From Shewanella algae (GTDB lineage Bacteria > Pseudomonadota > Gammaproteobacteria > Enterobacterales > Shewanellaceae), in assembly GCF_009183365.2 (NCBI RefSeq), contig NZ_CP068230.1, positions 2,943,001 to 3,007,000 on the forward strand: a DNA stretch of 64,000 bases. The letters run 5' to 3'. The position numbers were made by a program, and so were the translations under genes. Positions 27,927-36,177 of this stretch are shown here, piece by piece (within the stretch, counting starts at the first letter, position 1; every line of letters begins with the position of its first letter). The notes below the pieces were generated by a model, which had not been told where the DNA came from, did not search any database, and worked only from the letters and a program-made list of their open reading frames with translations.

Positions 27927-27942
27927 GCACAATATGTAGAGA
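27927..27942. promoter_or_regulatory. NrdR box 2 (distal)
   Basis: GCACAATATGTAGAGA agrees with the NrdR consensus at about 12 of 16 positions. Its start is 31 bp from that of box 1, the three-helical-turn spacing usual for paired NrdR boxes; the spacing makes the weaker match credible. Confidence 0.7.
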
Positions 27943-27958
27943 ATTAAGCGACAAATCG

Positions 27959-27996
27959 CTCTTCAATACCATGATCTGGATCATGGTATTGAAGAG
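27959..27996. promoter_or_regulatory. 38-bp perfect palindrome with FNR-like core upstream of nrdD
   Basis: Two 18-base arms (CTCTTCAATACCATGATC and its exact complement) flank a 2-base centre. The core ATGATCTGGATCAT at 27971-27984 matches the FNR/EtrA pattern TTGAT-N4-ATCAA except for the outermost base on each side. It lies about 100 bp upstream of nrdD and 83 bp after the stop of the next gene, so it may also act as an RNA hairpin at that gene's 3' end; no T-run is present. Confidence 0.6.
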
Positions 27997-28078
27997 GATG
28001 AACAACACTATGGGATTAGTGCCAACGAGCACAACTTGTGGAGATTTTTCCCTTGACCGAGACCCAAACGGCCGCTAG

Positions 28079-28822
28079 TCAGTACCTCTTTGCCAAGGCC
28101 AGATAACTATTGATTTGCCCACTGCCCTGCTGCTGGCTGCCTATGGCTGCTGCGGTGCGCATCAGAGCGCTGACACCACTGAGCCGGGATAACAGTTGAG
28201 GATCTTGCTGTGCGGAATCGGCCTTGGCCGCTAGCTTGTTGCTGTTGTTCTCTGCGCTCTCGGCAGTTTGGTTTTCTCCCTTGAGCACGGCGTCCAACTG
28301 AGCTGCCACCTTGTTGGCCGCCAAAGAGCTCGATGGGGTATACATCATCCCCATATTGCCCATCAGGCTGTCCGCCCCCTTGAGTGCGTTGAGCAAAGGG
28401 CTTTGACTGGCCTGTTGTCTGAGCAAACCAATCTGGCCTTGAATAAACTCCTTGAGGCTAGCGTTATCCTTGGTATCAACTCCCATCAGGCCGCTGCCCT
28501 GCAATCTGGCCATCTGGCTTTCAGACAACAGCCCTTCGTCGCCTAGGCGCGCCAGCAGCTTGGGTAAATCGGCACTGCTGAACTGGCCTGAGCCGAAAAA
28601 TTCCTTGGCCAACTCCTGCACCCGCGCGGCTCTTTTACCATCGTTGGAGAGGGATATGCTGTCCTGCCCTATGTTTGCCGAGGCAGAGCCCCGGCTCTTG
28701 CTGTCATTGACAGTTTCAGTGTCGACAACCGAAAGGCCGCTGCCGCTGGTAAGACGATTGTTGACGCCATAGGCATCGACCCCGGACAATCTGGGATCCA
28801 CAGAGGAATGGATAGGCTGCAT
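28079..28822 (-). CDS. Hypothetical protein with helical C-terminal region
   Basis: 247 residues, no signal peptide. It begins MQPIHSSVDPRLSGVDAYGV and is low in complexity to about residue 50. Residues 52-64 read GQDSISLSNDGKR, similar to DKVNISSAGRK in the protein at 22610. The middle (about 70-150) is helical (LAKEFFGSGQFSSADLPKLL, SLKEFIQGQIGLLRQQASQS), and the rest is rich in Ala, Ser and Gln. Function unknown. It is a single-gene unit between nrdD and rssA on the same strand. Confidence 0.65.
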   Translation of the reverse strand: MQPIHSSVDPRLSGVDAYGVNNRLTSGSGLSVVDTETVNDSKSRGSASANIGQDSISLSNDGKRAARVQELAKEFFGSGQFSSADLPKLLARLGDEGLLSESQMARLQGSGLMGVDTKDNASLKEFIQGQIGLLRQQASQSPLLNALKGADSLMGNMGMMYTPSSSLAANKVAAQLDAVLKGENQTAESAENNSNKLAAKADSAQQDPQLLSRLSGVSALMRTAAAIGSQQQGSGQINSYLALAKRY

Positions 28823-28980
28823 GTCAGTTTTCCGTCATATCGACGCCCAAGCGGTTGTTTTTAAGACAAGATTGTCAGAAAAATTGTCAAAAAATCGCCC
28901 TTGAAGCGCCTTGATGCTGATGATGTGCTGACTATGCAGGAAGTGTGCCCATACCAAGCACTAACAAAAAAGCGCCTGTT

Positions 28981-29928
28981 TCAGAGACGACCCAACGCCG
29001 CATCAATCAGATGCGAGGCCTGCTGCACCGCCTTCTCACCGGCGGCAATGGCTTCACTGGCACGGTGAAACTCCATGGTGCCTATGTCAGACACCTTTGG
29101 CACGATACAGATATCCGGTGGATCCCCCATCAAGCGCGCGCGCTTGTGGCGCTGCTCCAGAATATCCATCGACTGTGACATCACAGCCAACATGCCGGGT
29201 TCGGCCTTATTGCCGAGGGAGAACTTGTCGGTCAGGCCGGAAATATAATCCTTGCCCTTGGCCAACAGATCCATAAAACCGTTCTCGGAGGAATGCTCCA
29301 CCACTTTGTTCTGTAATGAGTGCTCTTCACTATTGAGTGCCACCGGCAGTACCTGCAACTGTTCGCGCCTGTGACCATGCAGATCGACACCTATCACCAA
29401 ACTGGCACCCATGGCTCTGGCCACAGACACGGGAATGGGATTCACCACTGCGCCATCCACCAACCAACGATGGCCCTGACGCACCGGCGACATGATCCCC
29501 GGCATGGAGCAGGAAGCCCTGACGGCCTGACGCAAGTCGCCCTGACGAAACCAGATCTCCTGCCCTGAGTAGAGGTCGGTCGACACCGCTGTAAAGGGAT
29601 ATTTGAGCTCTTCAATCAAGAGATCGCCGATGCGGTCCTGAATGGCATTGAACACCTTGTCACCACTGATGAGCCCGCCCCGGCCCCAGCTGATATCCAT
29701 CAATCCCAACACGTCCCAACTGGAAAAACTACGCACCCAGTCTTCCAGCTCTTCGAGACGCTCATTGGCATAGGCAGCACCGACCAGGGCACCTATGGAT
29801 GAACCAGCCACCTTGGCCGGATGCACCCCCATGGCTGCCAGACCTTTGAGTACTCCTATGTGGGCCCATCCTTTGGCGGCGCCACTTCCCAGGGCGATGC
29901 CGATACAAGGGTTATGACTCTGCGCCAT
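28981..29928 (-). CDS. rssA: Patatin-like phospholipase, RssA family
   Basis: 315 residues. The oxyanion motif is GIALGSGAAKGWAHIGVL (10-27), the nucleophile elbow GSSIG has Ser44, and the catalytic Asp158 is in VDGAVVNP, forming the Ser/Asp dyad of bacterial patatins. The length and motifs fit the NTE/RssA group. It is predicted to hydrolyse lipid esters; the physiological substrate is unknown. It lies upstream (minus strand) of the 28079 gene, with 158 bp between them, and diverges from the helicase gene. Confidence 0.92.
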   Translation of the reverse strand: MAQSHNPCIGIALGSGAAKGWAHIGVLKGLAAMGVHPAKVAGSSIGALVGAAYANERLEELEDWVRSFSSWDVLGLMDISWGRGGLISGDKVFNAIQDRIGDLLIEELKYPFTAVSTDLYSGQEIWFRQGDLRQAVRASCSMPGIMSPVRQGHRWLVDGAVVNPIPVSVARAMGASLVIGVDLHGHRREQLQVLPVALNSEEHSLQNKVVEHSSENGFMDLLAKGKDYISGLTDKFSLGNKAEPGMLAVMSQSMDILEQRHKRARLMGDPPDICIVPKVSDIGTMEFHRASEAIAAGEKAVQQASHLIDAALGRL

Positions 29929-30110
29929 CCTCTCTCCTTAAAAACTCCAAGCTATGCCATTCAGCCAAAGCAGCATACACCCGAAGCCTAAGCGGCTCCA
30001 GATTTTATCCGGCAGGCTTTCAGGCATGAGCTTGCGACCTTTTTAAGCAAAAGTCGCCGCTGTTTCGACACTCCTTCGACTAAATACATGCCCAGCGCCA
30101 CAAAAGCCGT

Positions 30111-30116
30111 TATAAT
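30111..30116 (+). promoter_or_regulatory. Candidate -10 box of the helicase gene
   Basis: A perfect TATAAT lies 36 bp before the helicase start codon. No good -35 hexamer is seen 17 bp upstream, so the promoter call is tentative. Confidence 0.4.
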
Positions 30117-30146
30117 ATGCGGTCGTTTTTATTGAGGAGTTAACCT

Positions 30147-31502
30147 TTGCATTTTTCCGATTTTTCGCTGGATCAGCGTCTGCTGCAAACCCTTAAGCAT
30201 ATGGGTATCGACGAGCCTACCGAAATTCAGCGTGAAGCGATTCCCGTAGCGCTGGCCGGGAAAGACCTGATGGCCTCATCCAAGACGGGCTCGGGAAAGA
30301 CCTTGGCCTTTTTGCTGCCGGCAATGCAAAGGGTGATCTCCACCAAGGCGCTCAGCAAGCGCGATCCCAGGGTATTGATACTCCTGCCGACCCGTGAGCT
30401 GGCCAACCAGGTTTACGCCCAGCTGCGTCTGTTGGTTGCCAATACCCAATATCGAGCCATCAGTGTGCTTGGCGGGGAAAACTTCAACGATCAGGCCAAG
30501 GCGCTGGCGCGGGATCCACACTTTATCGTCGCCACCCCGGGACGGATTGCCGACCACCTGTCACAACGCCATCTGTATCTGGAAGGGCTGGAACTGCTTA
30601 TTCTTGACGAAGCCGACCGCATGCTGGATCTCGGCTTTGCCCCGCAACTCAAGGCAATCAACGACGCTGCCAACCATAGACGGCGTCAAACACTGATGTT
30701 CTCGGCCACTCTGGAACATGAAGAGGTCAATGACATCGCCACCACCTTGCTCAATGATCCACTGCACGTAGCCATTGGCGCCGCCAATGCCGAGCATCAG
30801 GACATACACCAGCGTATTTTCCTCTGTGACCATCTGGATCATAAAGAGGCGCTGCTGACTGAGCTGCTAAAGCGCGAGCAACAGCGCCAGGTGATCATCT
30901 TCACCGCCACCCGCCAGGATACCGACAGATTAGCCGAGAAGCTCAAGCAAGAAGGCTACAGCGCCGTGGCGCTCAGTGGTGAACTGCGCCAAAGCGCCCG
31001 CAACCAGATAATGGATCAGTTCAGCCGTGGCCAGCAGCAAATTCTGGTGACAACCGACGTCGCCTCCCGCGGTCTGGATCTGGTGAATGTGTCCTTGGTG
31101 GTCAACTTCGACATGCCCAAATTCGCCGAAGAATATGTCCACCGTATCGGCCGTACCGGCCGCGCCGGTGCCAAGGGCGACGCCCTGTCTCTGGTGGGTC
31201 CCAAGGACTGGTTCAACTTCAAGAAGCTGCAGAACTTTCTCGGTCGCCGCTTCGAGCTCAGTACCCTTGAGGGGCTAGAACCCAAATTCAGTGGCCTTGC
31301 CGATCCCAAGCGCCAGAGCAGCAAACCCAAGAACGCCAAGGCCAGCAAGCCCAAGGGCCGCAGCAAGACAGCGGCTAAACCGGGCAAGGCCAAGTCCGGC
31401 AGAGACAAACGCTTTATTACCGGGGTGGATGTGGGCGATGCCCCTATGAGGCGTAAACCCGCTCCAGTAGATAACGGCGATGAAAGCGGCTCCGAGTCAT
31501 AA
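30147..31502 (+). CDS. DEAD-box RNA helicase, SrmB-like
   Basis: 451 residues starting at a TTG, 8 bp after GAGGAG; no in-frame ATG fits as well. All DEAD-box motifs are present: Q motif (PTEIQREAIP), ASSKTGSGKT (motif I), PTRELA, TPGR, DEAD in LILDEADRML, SAT, and HRIGRTGRAG. A basic tail of about 75 residues (KPKNAKASKPKGRSKTAAKP and on) probably binds RNA. The FSATLEHEEV and DHLDHKEALL segments resemble SrmB, which helps 50S assembly; assignment to that subgroup is moderate. Confidence 0.92.
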   Translation: MHFSDFSLDQRLLQTLKHMGIDEPTEIQREAIPVALAGKDLMASSKTGSGKTLAFLLPAMQRVISTKALSKRDPRVLILLPTRELANQVYAQLRLLVANTQYRAISVLGGENFNDQAKALARDPHFIVATPGRIADHLSQRHLYLEGLELLILDEADRMLDLGFAPQLKAINDAANHRRRQTLMFSATLEHEEVNDIATTLLNDPLHVAIGAANAEHQDIHQRIFLCDHLDHKEALLTELLKREQQRQVIIFTATRQDTDRLAEKLKQEGYSAVALSGELRQSARNQIMDQFSRGQQQILVTTDVASRGLDLVNVSLVVNFDMPKFAEEYVHRIGRTGRAGAKGDALSLVGPKDWFNFKKLQNFLGRRFELSTLEGLEPKFSGLADPKRQSSKPKNAKASKPKGRSKTAAKPGKAKSGRDKRFITGVDVGDAPMRRKPAPVDNGDESGSES

Positions 31503-31549
31503 GATTAACATTAGCCGCCGGTGCGGCATGATGAACCACAAGGAATACC

Positions 31550-31987
31550 ATGAAAGTTTGTGCTGTTGAATTAAAAGGCGGCGAAGCCGTCATCTGTTTG
31601 CTGAGCGCCCAGGGTGACGTATTCAACGTCCCCGATTGCCGCCGTCACTCATTTACCTTGAGCAATCCTGCCAGCCAGGAAGCGATTAGGGAGTTCCAAT
31701 TCGCCTTCAATAAGCTGATGGAAGACTATCAGGTCGAACATGTAGTGATTATCGAGCGCGAATACAAGGGGAAGCTGGCCGGCAGCTCTGCCAGTTTCAA
31801 GTTCGAGGCAGCCATTCAACTGGGTAAGTTGCCGGTAACAATGCTGACACCTCAAAGCATTAAAGAGCAGCTGAAACGCAATCCACCGCAAGTGGACTTC
31901 AGCGGCCTGGAGCTGAAAAAGTTCCAGCAAAACGCCTTTGACGCCGCGTACGCCTTCCAGCAGATGCGGATCTACAAGAAGGTCTGA
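31550..31987 (+). CDS. DUF3010 family protein
   Basis: 145 residues matching the DUF3010 family: MKVCAVELKGGEAVICLLSA at the start and IEREYKGKLAGSSASFKFEAA in the middle. The beta-rich N-terminus with an acidic residue and the KGKLAGSSASF loop resemble RNase H-like/RuvC-like folds, but no function is established. RBS AAGGAA precedes the ATG. It runs into the YgjP-like gene with 4 bp between, so they probably share an mRNA. Confidence 0.85.
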   Translation: MKVCAVELKGGEAVICLLSAQGDVFNVPDCRRHSFTLSNPASQEAIREFQFAFNKLMEDYQVEHVVIIEREYKGKLAGSSASFKFEAAIQLGKLPVTMLTPQSIKEQLKRNPPQVDFSGLELKKFQQNAFDAAYAFQQMRIYKKV

Positions 31988-31991
31988 GCTC

Positions 31992-32501
31992 TTGAGCGGT
32001 TTTGATTATCTGGCCCACTACAGCGACGAGATAAAGCAGCAGGTTCAGCAGCTCAGCCAAGCGGGTAAGCTGGGAGAATACCTGCGAAAACGCCATCCTG
32101 AGTTGCATCAGATCCGCAGTGATAAAGCGCTTTGGGACTATACCCAGGCGCTGAAGCAAACTTATCTGCGTCAATCAAACCCGCTTGCCAAAGTGTGTTT
32201 CGACGACAAGATCAGCCTCAGCCATCAGGCGCTGGGGCTGCATACCTACGCCGCCCGTAAGCAAGGGCACAAACTCAAGACCAAGAATGAAATCCGTATC
32301 TCCTCTCGCCTGAAACGGGCACCCGAAGCCTTTTTGCGGATGTTGGTGGTGCATGAGCTGGCGCACTTGAGGGAGAAAGAACACAACAAGGCCTTCTACA
32401 AACTGTGCACCTATATGGAGCCTGACTACCATCAGTTGGAGTTTGAGCTCAGGATCTACCTCAGCTTGCTGGATGCCAACCAAGATCCCTACCCAATGTA
32501 A
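31992..32501 (+). CDS. YgjP-like metallopeptidase (SprT/M48-type fold)
   Basis: 169 residues from the TTG at 31992, 10 bp after AAGG; the frame is open upstream but overlaps DUF3010. The zinc motif HELAHLREKEHNKAF gives HExxH plus a third His, as in the YgjP family. Preceding strands IRISSRLKRAPEAFLRMLVV and the C-terminal tail fit. It is cytoplasmic, with unknown substrate. Linked to DUF3010 by 4 bp. Confidence 0.85.
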   Translation: MSGFDYLAHYSDEIKQQVQQLSQAGKLGEYLRKRHPELHQIRSDKALWDYTQALKQTYLRQSNPLAKVCFDDKISLSHQALGLHTYAARKQGHKLKTKNEIRISSRLKRAPEAFLRMLVVHELAHLREKEHNKAFYKLCTYMEPDYHQLEFELRIYLSLLDANQDPYPM

Positions 32502-32807
32502 ATGTTAGAGCTGCATTCAAAAGCCACTTGGTTATAAAAGTGCGGCTCCTGGGCTTCCTGTAATATATCCAGTTACTATCCAGCCGTTATTCGCAGCGGT
32601 TTCCGCCAAGACCTACCCTCAAAAGACCCAAGCGTTATAAACTCAACCGCATATTGACTGATAATAGTTTTCATTTAAAATCAGCTTTAGTTTTTGGTAT
32701 CTGCTTGTCAAACAGCCTTTCCAAAAGTTATCGTCAGTGCCCTTCTGACAGCTTCTTTTGACCGGCCTTGGCACAGATGAAGATACCGGCAAGATGTGGA
32801 GTGGTTT
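32502..32807. other. Intergenic region without recognised feature
   Basis: 306 bp after the YgjP-like gene. No terminator hairpin, operator or convincing reading frame was recognised. It presumably carries the promoter of the small basic Cys-cluster gene that follows. Confidence 0.4.
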
Positions 32808-33212
32808 ATGCCCAAGATAAGCAAGCATGTTTCCAAGATATGCCATAAACAGGCCAATAAAGCGCTGAAAAAGACGCTGCCCGCGCTTGGCAAATCCAGC
32901 CGCAAACGCCTTGGCAAAGACTTGATTAGCGCATTAGAGCAGCAACTGCCCACAAAACTCTCCCGGCAAAAGAAACTCAAGAAGCCACAAAAGAAACTGC
33001 TCAAGGCGGAACTAAAAAACCGTGCCGGCAGTTGGATTGCCGCCAATCAACCTTCTCTTGGGCAGCTTCACAGCCTAAAACCCCAGACCGGCAGCATGAG
33101 CTTTGCGCTGCGGCCCTTTAAGAAATCCCCCTGTGGCGGCTGCCCGGCACTCAAGGGCAAACTGTGCCGCTGCGCCCTTAAGTATCAGCAGCGGCTACAG
33201 CAGGCAGGCTAA
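32808..33212 (+). CDS. Small basic protein with C-terminal Cys cluster
   Basis: 134 residues from the ATG at 32808, 6 bp after GGAG. The first 85 residues are very basic (many Lys, with patterns such as LKKTLPALGKSSRKRLGK and SRQKKLKKPQKKLLK). The C-terminal part has four Cys in the order CGGC-x7-CRC (FKKSPCGGCPALKGKLCRC), a plausible zinc or iron-sulfur site. The composition suggests nucleic-acid binding. No family recognised; no signal or membrane segment. Confidence 0.65.
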   Translation: MPKISKHVSKICHKQANKALKKTLPALGKSSRKRLGKDLISALEQQLPTKLSRQKKLKKPQKKLLKAELKNRAGSWIAANQPSLGQLHSLKPQTGSMSFALRPFKKSPCGGCPALKGKLCRCALKYQQRLQQAG

Positions 33213-33259
33213 CGCCCGCCTTCAGCCTCAAGAACAGTCCCGGCCTGCAGGGTTCACTG

Positions 33260-34111
33260 TCAGTCGTCACTGATCAGATCGTCAAAACGTTTGTAGCCAT
33301 GCAGGGAATCAAAGTCTTTCTCCTCCTTGGCCGCCTCACTGAGTGAGGCACTGAAACCCACAGCCAATTCCAGATCGGAAATCGCCTGCTCTTCCGAGCC
33401 CATGCGGGTAAAGGCGCAGGCCCGCTGATAAAGTGCATTGGCGTTCTTGGGATCCACTTCCAACACCCGGTTACAGATGCTCAAGGCCCAATGATACTCG
33501 CCCATTTCCATGGCGGCATCGGCCTTGTAGGTTAAGGCCTCGAGATCGCCCGGACGTATTTTGAGGATATCGTTGTAGATCTCGATTCGCTGCTCCGGTG
33601 TCTGCGAATGTTGAGCGCGGATCCACAGGTTGTGGATCTCGTTGATCCGTTCAATTTCCTTGTTGTTTTCAGTAATGATCCGGCTCTTGCGTTTCAGCTC
33701 ACGTTCCATTTCCTGAAACTTTTTCTCATACTGGGCAGCAATCGCCTCCAGCTTCTCGTTGGCCATCTCCTGGGTCTTGTCGCGAATATCCTTGAGTGAC
33801 TGCCAACCTACCAGAGCAATCAGTGACACCGCGGCAGCGATAAGATAGAAGAAGTAGGTCACAGTCACATTGGCATAGTTCATCGACTTGTCGGCCACCG
33901 CCAACTCTCGGTCGGTAATATCGACCGTGACCCGTTTTTCCAGCGACTGCATGTCTTGCCGTATCGACTTGAGCTCATCGAGCACATAGCGCTCCATCAA
34001 GGGCTTGTCGTAAATACTCTGCTCAGAATAGGGTTTTGGGGGCTCTTCGGCCGCCGTAACCGGCAACGCCAGGCTCATTAACACTAATACCAGTGCATGC
34101 CATAACTTCAT
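33260..34111 (-). CDS. TPR membrane protein with coiled coil
   Basis: 283 residues from the ATG at 34111, directly after GGAGGAAAA. A signal peptide (LVLVLMSLALPVTAA) is followed by a short periplasmic segment, a membrane helix (about 85-105, TYFFYLIAAAVSLIALVGW), a coiled coil (about 110-160) and TPR repeats (about 165-255, e.g. YHWALSICNRVLEVDPKNANALYQR). The TPR part lies in the cytoplasm. A protein-protein scaffold is likely; the partner is unknown. Confidence 0.78.
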   Translation of the reverse strand: MKLWHALVLVLMSLALPVTAAEEPPKPYSEQSIYDKPLMERYVLDELKSIRQDMQSLEKRVTVDITDRELAVADKSMNYANVTVTYFFYLIAAAVSLIALVGWQSLKDIRDKTQEMANEKLEAIAAQYEKKFQEMERELKRKSRIITENNKEIERINEIHNLWIRAQHSQTPEQRIEIYNDILKIRPGDLEALTYKADAAMEMGEYHWALSICNRVLEVDPKNANALYQRACAFTRMGSEEQAISDLELAVGFSASLSEAAKEEKDFDSLHGYKRFDDLISDD

Positions 34112-34186
34112 TTTTCCTCCTGTTGCACTCAGGTTTTCTCCACACCCTAACAAATGGGCCTGGATGGGTAAAATTTGCTTGTAAAA

Positions 34187-34665
34187 AATCCACCTGCATA
34201 GCAGGTGGCTTTGAACAGCCCCCTAGAAGGGGGCTAAAAGAATCACCCATCCAAACCAAGCTTGAGCTGACCGATAGATTCCTCTGCCTCTACTTTCTGT
34301 TGATACCTTACATATCGACGAATGATCTCTTCGTTTGCTCCCACTGAAGACACTCAAGCTTGGCGGAAGTCTCACCAATAAGTGAACATGGTCTATCAGG
34401 ACATTTAGCTCTACTATCCGACACCTCTTCATGCCGCTATAGATATAAATACTGCGACAAACCTCCTGCCCAACTCGGCCATACTTTGGCTTCCATACAA
34501 TGTGATACTGACAGCGATAGAAGACGTGCGATGCACTTTCATATCGGCTCATACTGCTTACTCCTTGATTTGCAGGTAACAAACCGAGTCAGTATGCAGC
34601 ATGGGCACTCTTCGGGCTGAGCCCCGACTTGACGATCACCACCTCCATAGGAGGTGGTTTTGGGG
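34187..34665. mobile_element. Degraded IS200/IS605-family element
   Basis: Two near-identical subterminal hairpins border the region: CCACCTGC-ATA-GCAGGTGG (34190-34208) and CCACCTCC-ATA-GGAGGTGG (34639-34657), in line with IS200/IS605 ends, which are recognised as hairpins. Between them lies a broken tnpA and, next to the left end, a further hairpin AGCCCCC-TAGAA-GGGGGCT (34217-34235). The span of about 480 bp is shorter than the usual 700 bp for a tnpA-only element, consistent with internal deletion. No target duplication is expected for this family. Confidence 0.78.
34243..34552 (-). pseudogene. tnpA remnant (IS200/IS605 transposase), internally deleted
   Basis: The N-terminal frame reads MSRYESASHVFYRCQYHIVW, a standard TnpA start, and retains the HUH-type motif DHVHLL. 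It loses a few residues after VWKPKY. Past VRLPPSLSVFS the frame is disrupted; in another frame the C-terminal end ANEEIIRRYVRYQQKVEAEE to GLDG and stop is intact and includes the YVRYQQK stretch typical of the catalytic tyrosine region. About 50 residues are missing. The protein cannot be functional; ends seem intact. Confidence 0.8.
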
Positions 34666-34672
34666 TGACAAT

Positions 34673-34700
34673 AAAAAAGCCAGCGCCGTTGAGCGCTGGC
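34673..34700 (-). terminator. Intrinsic terminator of the M23 peptidase gene
   Basis: GCCAGCGC-CGTTGA-GCGCTGGC stem; the minus-strand T-run corresponds to AAAAAA at 34673-34678. Confidence 0.88.
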
Positions 34701-34723
34701 TACTGCAAAACCAATAAGCGGAT

Positions 34724-35977
34724 TTAACCGAGATCCATCATCATCTTGCGGGTACTGACCAATTGGCTGAACTCACGCATCTGCTCTTTGGAGAGTTGGC
34801 TGGCCATGGGGATATCCGCCTTCATTGGGTTGACCGGCCGACCATTAACATGAAATTCATAATGCAGATGCGGCCCGGTCGAGCGCCCGGTATTACCGGA
34901 AAGCGCAATAACCTGGCCACGGCTGACTCTCTGCCCCTTATGCACCAAAGGTTTGGACAAGTGCAGATACCGGGTACGGTATTTGTTGCCGTGCTCTATC
35001 ACTATATATTTACCGGCGAATCTGTGATTGGTTACCAGTGTCACCACACCGTCGCCCGGCGCCACGACCTTGGTGCCTATCGGCACGGCAAAGTCGGTGC
35101 CATTATGGGGTGAAACCCGCCCTGTGACCGGGTGACGGCGATTGGGGTTGAATGATGAGCTGATACGGTAACGTTTCTCCAGCGGGATCCGCTGAAACGC
35201 CCGCGCCAGGCTCTGACCTTTCTCATCATAGAAGTTGCCATCTGTGCTCTGAAACGCGGTGATTTCATTGCGGCCATTTTGGATCCGTAATCCCAGCACC
35301 TGACTGACACCGGTCGACTCCCCTTCTATGTACTGATCATTCATCAGCACTGAAAAGTGATCTCCGGCACGCAGATCCCGGGCAAAATTGAGCTTTTCTT
35401 TCAGCAGGCTCTCTATTTTTTGAATTTCGGCGGCGCTCAGGCCGACCCGCTGCGCCGAGCGATAGAAAGACCCCTGGATTTCACCGCTGACAATCCGGTT
35501 TTGCCAGACGCCTTCGATGTTGATCTCTTCCACCCCATAGCCGCCATCGTCGAAGCGCTTGAACAGCACCTGATGTGCGGCGTTGAAGTAGAGTTCCAGC
35601 TGGGTCAGGTTGCCCTGCTCATCGAGCCAGAAACGGATCCTGTTACCCGGTTGCAGGGTATCGAGTGCCAGAATATCCAAATCGGCTTCCAACACCTTGT
35701 ACATGGTTTGCTGGCCGACACCTGCCTTTTGGAACAATACGCTGAGGGTGTCACCACTTTGGATCACACGTTCAAAATCCGGGCCGGCGACTTCAACAAC
35801 CGAAGGCTCAGTGCCGACTTGAGGCAGCAGAGCTTCAATATCCAGATGCAAGGGAATACGTTGTGGGGTGACTTCGTGAGCTCCGGGCCAAAGCAGTGCC
35901 GCACCCACCAACAAACCTGAGCTGAGCAGCAGCTTCTTGTGAAAAGCGGGTAAGGCCTGCAAACGCATAGGGATCAT
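34724..35977 (-). CDS. M23-family murein endopeptidase (MepM-like)
   Basis: 417 residues from the ATG at 35977; the reading frame is open to a TTG at 36028, which has no ribosome site. It has one N-terminal membrane segment (KLLLSSGLLVGAALLWPG), an OapA/LysM-like domain (RVIQSGDTLSVLFQKAGVGQ), a long central region and the M23 domain with HNGTDFAVP and HLHYEFHVNG zinc motifs. It hydrolyses peptidoglycan crosslinks for cell growth. It is monocistronic and has a strong terminator, ending just beside the IS remnant. Confidence 0.92.
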   Translation of the reverse strand: MIPMRLQALPAFHKKLLLSSGLLVGAALLWPGAHEVTPQRIPLHLDIEALLPQVGTEPSVVEVAGPDFERVIQSGDTLSVLFQKAGVGQQTMYKVLEADLDILALDTLQPGNRIRFWLDEQGNLTQLELYFNAAHQVLFKRFDDGGYGVEEINIEGVWQNRIVSGEIQGSFYRSAQRVGLSAAEIQKIESLLKEKLNFARDLRAGDHFSVLMNDQYIEGESTGVSQVLGLRIQNGRNEITAFQSTDGNFYDEKGQSLARAFQRIPLEKRYRISSSFNPNRRHPVTGRVSPHNGTDFAVPIGTKVVAPGDGVVTLVTNHRFAGKYIVIEHGNKYRTRYLHLSKPLVHKGQRVSRGQVIALSGNTGRSTGPHLHYEFHVNGRPVNPMKADIPMASQLSKEQMREFSQLVSTRKMMMDLG

Positions 35978-36177
35978 ACTCAACCAGGATATTCTATCTG
36001 TCTGCAACTGTTGCCTCACCGAGTTCAAACTGAAAAACCAATAGCTGGATCCCCTGTTTTCAAGGGGCCAGCTGCAAACTTATATCAAAAAAAGTCCCTG
36101 AGACAAGTATTATTCGCCAAAACCCCATGATTACTGGGTGAATTTCGGAATTGACCGACAAAATTGCCCCATTTGCA

